From Paulinella micropora (Eukaryota > Cercozoa > Imbricatea > Euglyphida > Paulinellidae): DNA of 64,000 nt. Below are positions 53,370 through 60,627 of this stretch, in pieces. Both the position numbers and the translations under genes were made by a program. The notes under the pieces are model-generated. The model worked only from the letters and a program-made list of their open reading frames with translations. It was not told the DNA's origin and made no database searches. The DNA lies in NCBI GenBank assembly GCA_019918135.1, contig WBZZ01006267.1:33893-97892 (forward strand). The letters are read 5' to 3'. Every line of letters starts with the position of its first letter. Positions within the stretch are counted from its first letter, which is position 1.

Positions 53370-54167
53370 ATGTCATTTACGATAAGCAATCTTGAGGATG
53401 AAAAGCGCACCCGCAAAAATTTCCTCCTTCGCGTCTCCTCAAGCGATAAAACAGAATCAAAATCCGCTTCTACTCACAATGGCCGTTTCGTCGTTGATTT
53501 ACCAGCAACTGGTCGTAATATTGATATAATCAGTGCTTATGTCGTTAAAAGTATCTCTATTCCAAACGTTTTCCCAAACATACCGAGTTATGCCAACACT
53601 CTCACATTGATTAAAACAACTGGATCGGCTACAAAAACGGCAATCATAACAGAAAATCAATACACCATTGATACATTTATTACCGCTCTTCAAACTGCAG
53701 TCAATTCAGCAAGTACCCCCGACTCCGTAGTTATAACTTTGAACTCCGTTAATAAATTGAATTTCGCATTCACTGGTGATACGTATGCTTTTGATTACGA
53801 TAATAGCACGATTAGAGATAAGATAGGACTAACTGCCGATATCTCGGCGGCGGCGAGTAGCACGATGCAATCTATTGTAAATCTAATCGGTGAAACGGCC
53901 GTTTATGTCCATAGCCGTGCTTTAAATCAGTCTGGTTTAGTTGAAGCAAATGGTAATTTCTCTGTCGTTGGTAAATGTAATTTAGACAAGCCCTATGGAG
54001 TCCAATGTTATTTTGAATCGTCAAACGATGTCGCCGATTATGTACCATTTAATACTACGAAAAGTTTAAGGTCTATTGATATAGTCATTAGAAATGCGAG
54101 TGGTGAAGTTTTGGAGGTTCCTGTCAATTTTGAAGTTTCAATTCTCTTAAAGGCGTATCATGCGTAA
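53370..54167 (+). CDS. PLV penton / minor capsid protein, single jelly-roll
   Basis: 265 residues from the ATG at 53,370, preceded by TATATAATTTATAATATAG. It is beta-rich and contains VVKSISIPNVFPNI and YTIDTFITALQTAVN, both typical of the penton proteins that cap the vertices in this virus group. Position immediately after the MCP is the usual arrangement. It is intact. Confidence 0.85.
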   Translation: MSFTISNLEDEKRTRKNFLLRVSSSDKTESKSASTHNGRFVVDLPATGRNIDIISAYVVKSISIPNVFPNIPSYANTLTLIKTTGSATKTAIITENQYTIDTFITALQTAVNSASTPDSVVITLNSVNKLNFAFTGDTYAFDYDNSTIRDKIGLTADISAAASSTMQSIVNLIGETAVYVHSRALNQSGLVEANGNFSVVGKCNLDKPYGVQCYFESSNDVADYVPFNTTKSLRSIDIVIRNASGEVLEVPVNFEVSILLKAYHA

Positions 54168-54191
54168 TAAAAAAAGAATACTATAAATATA

Positions 54192-54440
54192 ATGACCTAC
54201 ATACAAAATATAGATATACTATTTACTCTAATCAAAAACATCAACTCACGCCGACGACAGCAACATAAAGAACAAATCCCCTGCGGTGTTAATATTGACC
54301 AATTCTACATATATTTGAAGAGAAATCACGCACGTATAACAGAAAAAATAATCAAGGACAAGGGTTTTGAATACATAAAAAAAATGTCTATAGAAATACA
54401 AAACAAATTTGATGCGCAAATACAATATTCTATGATATAA
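54192..54440 (+). CDS. PLV small protein after the penton gene, unknown
   Basis: 82 residues from the ATG at 54,192, preceded by TATAAATATA. It is basic and helical (NINSRRRQQHKEQIP, YIYLKRNHARITEKI). It converges with the minus-strand gene ending at 54,474. No family was recognised. Confidence 0.55.
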   Translation: MTYIQNIDILFTLIKNINSRRRQQHKEQIPCGVNIDQFYIYLKRNHARITEKIIKDKGFEYIKKMSIEIQNKFDAQIQYSMI

Positions 54441-54473
54441 TATTTTGCCATAAATAAAGTATTCTTTTTTTGT

Positions 54474-55718
54474 TTAAATTTGGTCTTCAATCCAGTTCAA
54501 TGAAGCGTAAATGCTCGCCGTTCCCCCGCTCGTATTTTGTGCGGATATAGTAAATGTCTTACCTGACCCTATCTTGATATTATATTGAGACAAATCAATA
54601 TATATGGATGAGCCAGCAGACAATACATAAGTAAATATCACGCTTCCACCCGTTCTTGTTGTCCCCGCTGTATCTACCTCGGCCAATGATGTGGCGGTAT
54701 CGTAATTAGAGTAAGAAGGTGTTCCTCCCAATGCGGTATTAAGAATAATTCTCGCGATACATGTTTTAGTGTCCGAGTTGCTAATACATAAATTCTCAAA
54801 GTAAATTATGTTGTAATTCGTTTTGCTGTTGAATGTGGCGCGGTTTCTAATAGTAAATATGGCATTCTCAGTTGCTCCTATAGTTTTAACATTATCATAC
54901 GAGTTAGTTATAGCAATAGTCCTATCAATATTCCCCTCAACCGCCAAAAACATACTCGCCGTTTTCATTACAACGGATTGAAGAGTTGATGAATACGCCT
55001 TCGCGTAAATAGCAAACGCCGCCTGATCCAATGATGGAGTGGTGGCAGTGCTCGCGTATTGAATTGAATGAATTACTTCCATTCGTCCAGTTCGCGGGTT
55101 TTCAATTTTGAATGTAATTTGACCGCTACCCAGATATTGGACGACTATTTCAAACACATTCAATTTGGTAAAATCAATCGTGGGGAAGTTTCCAGTATTA
55201 TTACATTTATCAACATTCCAAGCATATTGACTAACCACATTTTCTACATTTCCAGCCGTTCTCACAACAGACATTCCCAAACTTGATTGTCTAGAACATA
55301 CATTGTCTGCTGGTGTGCCTATGCCAATATCGCAATTGAAACTATCTGCGGCGATAGATGATGGAAACAACGCGGAGAATCTAGCAACCAAGCCCATACC
55401 ACTTCTATATTTTGCTCTTTCAATTGTTGTAATCTGCGCAGTTGAATTACCCGAGGCCGATGTAGTCAAAACCGCCATTGAATTAGCAGTTGATACCACC
55501 CCGCCGTTGGTTTCTGTTTTGTCAAAGAAACGTGTATTAATACCATATGTGAATACATTTTGTAAAACTGGCGACAGAGTAGCCGTTCGCAATTCTCCGA
55601 AGGCCGTTGTTGGTAATGCGTCTCTTATAGCATCCGTTGATAATGAAGAAGAAGATGACGATGTAGTTGATGATGATGTCGTATTCGTGCTTTGACCAAA
55701 CAAATTCATTTTATACAT
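54474..55718 (-). CDS. PLV probable virion surface protein, beta-rich
   Basis: 414 residues from the ATG at 55,718. The Ser/Thr-rich N-terminal linker (residues 10-30) is followed by a long beta-rich region with few charged residues, like phage or giant-virus surface proteins, possibly lectin-like (QYLGSGQITFKIENPRTGRM, IIYFENLCISNSDTKTCI). The C terminus resembles a small beta-sandwich. A structural role is inferred from composition and context; no family was firmly recognised. It may be an alternative adhesin to the fibre. Confidence 0.6.
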   Translation of the reverse strand: MYKMNLFGQSTNTTSSSTTSSSSSSLSTDAIRDALPTTAFGELRTATLSPVLQNVFTYGINTRFFDKTETNGGVVSTANSMAVLTTSASGNSTAQITTIERAKYRSGMGLVARFSALFPSSIAADSFNCDIGIGTPADNVCSRQSSLGMSVVRTAGNVENVVSQYAWNVDKCNNTGNFPTIDFTKLNVFEIVVQYLGSGQITFKIENPRTGRMEVIHSIQYASTATTPSLDQAAFAIYAKAYSSTLQSVVMKTASMFLAVEGNIDRTIAITNSYDNVKTIGATENAIFTIRNRATFNSKTNYNIIYFENLCISNSDTKTCIARIILNTALGGTPSYSNYDTATSLAEVDTAGTTRTGGSVIFTYVLSAGSSIYIDLSQYNIKIGSGKTFTISAQNTSGGTASIYASLNWIEDQI

Positions 55719-55752
55719 GTAAGTCTATTTTTTCTAGTAAATAATATAAACC

Positions 55753-56028
55753 ATGTCGGTAATAATACGCGAATTGCCGAGCGATATAGTTGGATACATA
55801 AGGACATTCGTTTATTCAGAGATGCCACAGCCAAAATATGGAGAAGAATTTTGTAATATATGCGGTTTGTCTCGCACATTTCAGTCGCACCCTCCAATTA
55901 TAGCAGGTAATTTTTATGGTGTAGATAGTATTGAGTTTTTCACAATCTGCTCCATTAAATGCTACAGACGAGAGTCTAATCTTAGACTAAAATATGGAGA
56001 ACCGCCTTTAGTCGTTGTTAAGTATTAA
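55753..56028 (+). CDS. PLV small zinc-binding protein, paralogue of 57,356-57,598
   Basis: 91 residues from the ATG at 55,753, preceded by AATAATATAAACC. The shared pattern with the gene at 57.4-57.6 kb is II-R/ELP-D at the N terminus, then CNICGLS, PII and CSIKCY. An LPxDI...YI start followed by Cys pairs recalls an F-box-like helix with a small FCS/MYM-like zinc finger, but that is a guess. It overlaps the 3' end of the recombinase gene by 11 bp. Confidence 0.65.
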   Translation: MSVIIRELPSDIVGYIRTFVYSEMPQPKYGEEFCNICGLSRTFQSHPPIIAGNFYGVDSIEFFTICSIKCYRRESNLRLKYGEPPLVVVKY

Positions 56029-57340
56029 CCTTCTTTTTATTTCTCGTGCTTCTTCTTAATGGTGCTTTTGTTTCCTCTTCTTTTTTCGCTTCGCTCTTCG
56101 TCGCTTCGCCCCTCTTCTCTTTAATAAACGTATTGACAATAACGGCTCCAATGCCGCTTAATTTTCTCAGTTTAGTATTTGTAATATTCGGGTTATCATT
56201 GTAAATCTGCTCAAGCAATTTATACGTATCCTCTCTGCTAGCACTTTTGCCTAATGGTTGATATTTACATTCTTCGTCTCCGTTTTCGCTTTTAATTTCA
56301 TTAGTATTATTTAAATTCAAATATAAATCTATTTTGCGTCTCAACTCCTCTAATTCTGTTTTAATCCCTTCTGCCTTAATTTCTTCAGGGTCGGCCACAT
56401 TAACCCAACTATAACTAAAACTGGTGAGCATATCGCCGTGCCCCAATACATTTGAAACCCATGTATTAAAATTCTCTAATTTCGGATTGGCGAAATTACT
56501 ATACGACAAACTAGCATATAGTTTTCGCAACATACTACTCTTCTGTGTGTATTCTGATAGCCAAGGGAAGATTTTGATAATCCTTTTGTTTAGTTCATTA
56601 TTCTTTTGTTTATCAAGCACCCCTTCGCTGTTGATGATAACTGCTTTTTTCTTTTTGAAATGGTTTCGTATTGAATTTACTTGTTCTATTACAAACTGGG
56701 GAGTAAAAAGGTCGACAGGCCTCTCAGTCCAATTCTTTTTTTGTCCTTCTCTCTTCTTTGCTAGGTTATTCACTTGCAACCAACTCGGTTTATCTGGTAT
56801 TAATTCATATGTGTTTTTGTCAAATATTTCCACAGGCCTCGCTCCAATTGCTATCATCAAAGCAAGCAGTTTAAGATAAGGGTCATTACTTAATATCATA
56901 TCACTCATTTTAGCCATTACATCACGGACATCAATTTGTATTTTTTGTTCATTTTTGGCTTTGACATCTTTCTTATATCCCTCAACAATATCAATCCGCT
57001 CGTCTTCATTTAGATTAAAATACTTATCCAGTTTGCTCATTTCATATACTTTTTCACTTTGGTAAGGCTCTATCGCTTTTTTCCTCACCTCAGAAAGTCT
57101 TTGCCTTCTACTATTCAAATTTGGATACACGATAGCATATTTAGGATATATTACTTTAAGTGCCTCAAGCACCTCTTCATCACTAGTTGGTGTGCTAAAT
57201 AAAGATATAATAGCATTATGAAAAGCTATACTTGGTTTTAATTCGCTATCGTAGAAGTTGGACACCACTTCATAAATTTTACTTTCGGTAGTAGCAACTC
57301 TTAACTGCCTAACAAACTTCTTGTCGTCTTCGCTCCACAT
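56018..57340 (-). CDS. PLV tyrosine recombinase, telomere-resolvase-like
   Basis: 440 residues from the ATG at 57,340. Catalytic residues by motif: Arg168 (AIGARPVEIF), Lys195 or Lys196 (NNLAKKREG), Arg272 (SSMLRKLYASL), His301 (VLGHGD) and the nucleophile Tyr310 (SFSYSWVNV), nine residues after the His. The position three before Arg272 is Ser rather than the His of ordinary integrases. The ARPVEIF, AKKR and RKLYA blocks recall protelomerases. A helical arm precedes the core (residues 60-150). A helix-turn-helix-like segment (372-408) and a basic tail follow it. Known relatives either integrate genomes or resolve replicated hairpin telomeres; which applies here is open. It is intact and flanked by the two zinc-protein paralogues. 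Confidence 0.8.
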   Translation of the reverse strand: MWSEDDKKFVRQLRVATTESKIYEVVSNFYDSELKPSIAFHNAIISLFSTPTSDEEVLEALKVIYPKYAIVYPNLNSRRQRLSEVRKKAIEPYQSEKVYEMSKLDKYFNLNEDERIDIVEGYKKDVKAKNEQKIQIDVRDVMAKMSDMILSNDPYLKLLALMIAIGARPVEIFDKNTYELIPDKPSWLQVNNLAKKREGQKKNWTERPVDLFTPQFVIEQVNSIRNHFKKKKAVIINSEGVLDKQKNNELNKRIIKIFPWLSEYTQKSSMLRKLYASLSYSNFANPKLENFNTWVSNVLGHGDMLTSFSYSWVNVADPEEIKAEGIKTELEELRRKIDLYLNLNNTNEIKSENGDEECKYQPLGKSASREDTYKLLEQIYNDNPNITNTKLRKLSGIGAVIVNTFIKEKRGEATKSEAKKEEETKAPLRRSTRNKKKVNT

Positions 57341-57355
57341 CTTGGATGGTATATA

Positions 57356-57598
57356 TTAGACAAGTCTATTTTTTTCTAACTCAAAATATTCACTGGCACA
57401 TTCTCTAGAGCAAAAACAATAGTAATTAAAATACCACTCCATATTCTGAGCGTGAATTATTGGACTTTCTACAACTGATAAAGTAAGCCCGCAGTTGTCG
57501 CATAATTCGTAATCATCCGTTTGTAAATCGCTATTAAACAAAAAGAGTTTAATATATTCTTGTAAATCATACGGCAATCGTGCTATAATATCTACCAT
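57356..57598 (-). CDS. PLV small zinc-binding protein, paralogue of 55,753-56,028
   Basis: 80 residues from the ATG at 57,598, with promoter-like TATATATAAGAG upstream on the minus strand. The N-terminal IIARLPYDLQEYIKLFLF is F-box-like; CDNCGL, PII and CSRECA supply the Cys pairs. It lies 15 bp upstream of the recombinase start on the same strand and is probably co-expressed with it. Confidence 0.65.
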   Translation of the reverse strand: MVDIIARLPYDLQEYIKLFLFNSDLQTDDYELCDNCGLTLSVVESPIIHAQNMEWYFNYYCFCSRECASEYFELEKNRLV

Positions 57599-57663
57599 TA
57601 CTCTTATATATAATTATATTATTTTAATTATTTTAAAACAATATCAAAGAGAAAAAAATTTAA

Positions 57664-58150
57664 TCAACGAATTTGAACGACCCAATTGATCAGGGCTGCC
57701 TCGTGATTCAATCTGGCCAAGGCAGTAAGGCTGTTGAAAATGAATAACTCCTCCTGCGCACCACTCCCCTTGGATACAAGAAAATAGTATTTGTACGAAG
57801 GATTTTTGATGCTTGTATCATATTTTGCCCTTGCGTAAAAGCAATCGGGTTTTTTCGCGGTGCAAGGCTTTGCCCGCAAACAATTTAATAAATTTTGTGG
57901 CTTTCACAAAAGCCTTTGACATCTCAACGAATCGCCCCGTAGTGGTTAAAACCACTCGCGGGGGAATGTCGTTGAAGTTCATCCACGGACGGGGAGCGAC
58001 TTCTTTCTCATCCGCTGGCGAAGGCGAAGGCGAAGGCGAAGGCGAAGGCATTACGGCTTTGACTTCCTCCTCCTCCTCCTCAACTTCTTCACGTTCTTCG
58101 TTAGGTTCAAACCCCATGGCCTCCAACTCGCTGGCGAGTTCCTCCGACAT
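57664..58150 (-). pseudogene. PLV gene of about 160 codons, probably frameshifted
   Basis: The frame from the ATG at 58,150 encodes an acidic stretch (EEREEVEEEEEEVKAV), SP repeats (58,020-58,050, GAAGGC units) and a basic helix, then ends at 57,818. A second frame (about 57,900-57,664) continues with coding-like sequence ending in FNSLTALARLNHEAALINWV. The most economical reading is one gene with a 1-nt lesion near 57,860-57,900. The function is unknown. Confidence 0.5.
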
Positions 58151-58370
58151 CACCTACCCACACATCAAAAAGCACAAAAACACATGTGTGGGTAGTGCCC
58201 GAAAAGCCGTTCTAATCAAATACTCTAATCTGTGCTTTTTACTAATATTTTTGCTTTTGACTACCAAAAACAAAAATGTATTATATTGTCTTATGTATGT
58301 GAGTGTGTGCCGTGTTGATTGAGGAGAGGTGAGCGTGTAGGCAGGCACCACGCAACACAAACAAGACAAT

Positions 58371-58868
58371 TTATAAACTTAATTCCATACTATTGTTACT
58401 ATTACCTCCTTTGTTTTCTATATTGCTGACTTTAGGGACATAGTCAATATATTTCATAAAAGATTGATTAAATGATAGTGCTTCTTTTTCTATGCCGTCG
58501 TGTATCTTTTTGAGAACCTCGCCCTTATATTCTTTTTTATTTTCATTATACCACACCATAAAAATCTTTCTTTCCTTTTCAATCTTCCTCATCCTCTTCT
58601 TTCTCTTCAAATTAAATCGCCTATCATTCTCCACATTTATACTTTTGTTATTGAGTCTATTCAACATCCTATCGATGGCTTCTATTTTTACTTGGTCTGG
58701 TTTCTTTCTTTCGACTATCAATTCGATTTCTTTATCCATTTTGTTTATTCTTTCCTCGCATCTTATCTTTGACAACTTGAGGTTTGCTTTACTTTCCTTA
58801 TTAGTTTCAAATATATCAAGCCAGTCCTCAACATTTCTATCTTCTAATGAAACTAGGTTCTCACTCAT
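58371..58868 (-). CDS. PLV coiled-coil protein, unknown function
   Basis: 165 residues from the ATG at 58,868; the frame extends upstream without an ATG. It is almost entirely charged helix (KMDKEIELIVERKKPDQVKI, RFNLKRKKRMRKIEKERKI), with Asn/Gly-rich ends. Context and charge would fit a scaffold or DNA-binding role, but nothing is diagnostic. Confidence 0.6.
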   Translation of the reverse strand: MSENLVSLEDRNVEDWLDIFETNKESKANLKLSKIRCEERINKMDKEIELIVERKKPDQVKIEAIDRMLNRLNNKSINVENDRRFNLKRKKRMRKIEKERKIFMVWYNENKKEYKGEVLKKIHDGIEKEALSFNQSFMKYIDYVPKVSNIENKGGNSNNSMELSL

Positions 58869-58934
58869 TATGGTGTGTTGTTGTTCTTGTGTAATACGGT
58901 AATGCGGTAATGCGGTTCTGCGGTTCCACTGCAC

Positions 58935-59762
58935 CTTTTCAACCGCACACTTTTACTGGATGCTAATAATTATTTTTTTTCCTTTTTTCATTGGTCGCTC
59001 CTACTTCACCTTTTTTTCAGATAATCTCTTAAGTTGGATGTGTATAGTTTTATGATTGCGAATGTTGCAGTGGTGTCAGATGAAGTGCGCATAGATGAAT
59101 GGGCAGGGCGCTCACACTCAGTTTTCTGTGTCGTGGGTTCAATTCCCATATAATTTTTTTTTAATTTTTTTTTGTCCATTACCTTTTTACTTTTGGCGGA
59201 GCGATGTGATGAGTTTTCTTTTTGAGGTGCTTTACTCGTTTATTTCGTTTTTCTTTATGGTTTTTTATTTTTTTACAATGGTTAAAGTCATTTATGTTTT
59301 GCTTTTGTGTTTTCATTTCATTTTTACCATTTTTGTTTGTGTGGTTTTCTTGACGCGAAATCGTCGTTTTGGCGACTTGGACACTTGAGAGTGCTATTAA
59401 GCAACAGAGTGAGAGAAATTCGTCTTAGTATTAATCGTGTCCAAGGTGTCCAAGTCCGACCTTGTTTTTTGGAAACTTTTGGAGTGTATAGTAGGACAAC
59501 CCCCCCCTCTCGGAAAAATTTACTTTTTTTTTATAAAAGGTTGGACAGGTTGGACAGGTGTAATAGGAAGAAGAATTATACAATAAATATAAAAATTTAA
59601 TAAGCGAAAAGTGTCCAACCTTTGAAAAACAGGGTTGGACACGGCCGACCTTGGGGTCGGCCACCAATAGGAGAACATATTTCACCTCCCCTGCTCTTAT
59701 ATTCATCTCTCGCTTGCTCATTAAATTCATATTAAGCATACTATACATAGTATATATAAGCA
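58935..59762. other. PLV non-coding region with TTGGACA motifs and a hairpin
   Basis: There is no reliable gene; long T-rich frames at 59,095-59,390 look like low complexity. TTGGACA/TGTCCAA motifs cluster at 59,378, 59,440, 59,449, 59,542, 59,550, 59,611 and 59,633. A perfect hairpin GGCCGACC-TTGG-GGTCGGCC lies at about 59,642-59,661. A C run (59,498-59,505) and an A/T-rich tract lie between. This is the largest gene-free part of the PLV and a candidate origin or recombinase-binding region. Confidence 0.55.
59080..59160 (+). other. tRNA-like fragment with box B and T-run
   Basis: GTGGGTTCAATTCCCAT (59,133-59,149) forms a perfect T-arm (one G-T pair) and contains box B; a T run begins at 59,154, as in Pol III terminators. 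The upstream part (ATGAATGGGCAGGGCGC) resembles a D-arm, but the acceptor stem and a 7-nt anticodon loop cannot be formed. It is therefore a relic or SINE head rather than a working tRNA gene, or a piece of attachment site. Confidence 0.35.
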
Positions 59763-60263
59763 ATGAGTGGCATCATTGACGAACTAAAAGTTATTCTTAA
59801 CTCCCCTAATTCTAAACAGCAACGATATCAAAAAAAATATAGAGAAAATAACGGGGAAAAGATTAAAGAACGGAAAAAGAAATATAGAGAAGCAAACAGG
59901 GACAAGATAAATAAACAGCGACGGGAATATTACAAGAATAATAAGGATAAGATTCAAGAGCAACAAAAGAAATACAGGGATATCAATAAGAAAATAGTAG
60001 ATAAATACAAAGGAATATTTCTTAAGCAGAAAGAGGAAGAGGCAGAGAAGCAGAAAGAGGAGCAGATGGAGAAAATGACGGAGGAGCAAAGGGAGGAGCA
60101 GAGAGAAATGGAATCTAATATTAAATTTTTAAGACGCCTTCAATTTTTAATCATATTAGCAAAAAAACTTTTTTTTGCATCTCCCCCAACCCCCCCCCCC
60201 CCCCATTTGTGGTGTGATCATTTATGTTGGATAGACAGGTCTATGTTTTATATTATAAAATAA
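59763..60263 (+). CDS. PLV charged coiled-coil repeat protein at the right end
   Basis: 166 residues from the ATG at 59,763, preceded by TATACATAGTATATATAAG. Residues 20-80 hold four repeats of the type KKYRENNGEKIKERK, followed by Glu/Gln/Lys-rich helix to about 120. Similar KYR-N-EKI repeats occur beside DNA-binding domains in viral proteins, but no catalytic domain is present here. The last 20 codons run into the left arm of the terminal palindrome and past a C run, so the original C terminus may have been shorter. Confidence 0.6.
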   Translation: MSGIIDELKVILNSPNSKQQRYQKKYRENNGEKIKERKKKYREANRDKINKQRREYYKNNKDKIQEQQKKYRDINKKIVDKYKGIFLKQKEEEAEKQKEEQMEKMTEEQREEQREMESNIKFLRRLQFLIILAKKLFFASPPTPPPPHLWCDHLCWIDRSMFYIIK

Positions 60264-60627
60264 GCATTAGAAACATAAAAAAACAACATAGGACACAACA
60301 AAAACAGACATTCAAATATATCAAAAACATATCTTTTTTTTACAAAAAACGACAAACTGAGCACAATAAGAGAGATTTGGACAAAATAACGACAAAAAAC
60401 CATATATACAGAGAGTATATATACAATTTTATGGAATAAAATGGTGTTTTTGTCGTTATTTTGTCCAAATCTCTCTTATTGTGCTCAGTTTGTCGTTTTT
60501 TGTAAAAAAAAGATATGTTTTTGATATATTTGAATGTCTGTTTTTGTTGTGTCCTATGTTGTTTTTTATGTTTCTAATGCTTATTTTATAATATAAAACA
60601 TAGACCTGTCTATCCAACATAAATGAT
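60217..60627. repeat. large inverted repeat at the right end of the PLV, 182-bp arms
   Basis: The left arm 60,217-60,398 and the right arm 60,447-60,627 are identical in inverted orientation except for one base in an A run near 60,287. The 48-bp spacer (60,399-60,446) contains TATATACAGAGAGTATATA. The arms include TTGGACA-type sequence (AGATTTGGACAAAATAACG). No target duplication flanks the structure. It may be the terminal repeat of the virus in head-to-head form, a recombinase or resolvase site, or an unrelated foldback insertion. Confidence 0.95.

Larger units (their letters stand above)
41485..60627. mobile_element. integrated polinton-like virus (PLV), about 19 kb
   Basis: The block is AT-rich, densely packed and intronless. 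It holds the capsid-maturation set of PLVs (double-jelly-roll MCP, penton/minor capsid protein, A32/FtsK-type packaging ATPase) together with a fibre, a PLA2-domain protein and a tyrosine recombinase. The right edge is set at the end of a large inverted repeat (60,627); the left edge is approximate and set by composition and by the first gene. No target duplication or matching terminal repeat is evident on the left. No DNA polymerase, helicase, primase or adenovirus-type protease was recognised. Several lesions show the copy is decaying. Confidence 0.9.

Noticed and set aside
56018..57340. Crypton transposase as the identity of the tyrosine recombinase
   Set aside because: It sits inside a virion gene cluster, and I see no Crypton-type DNA-binding region; a viral recombinase is favoured, though a profile search would be needed to exclude it.
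59431..59763. 110-codon minus-strand frame across the TTGGACA cluster
   Set aside because: The frame follows the repeated motif and a palindrome and has no independent sign of coding selection.
60217..60627. Intrinsic terminator or simple hairpin RNA gene
   Set aside because: The arms are about 180 bp with a 48-bp spacer, far larger than a terminator, and no promoter points into it.
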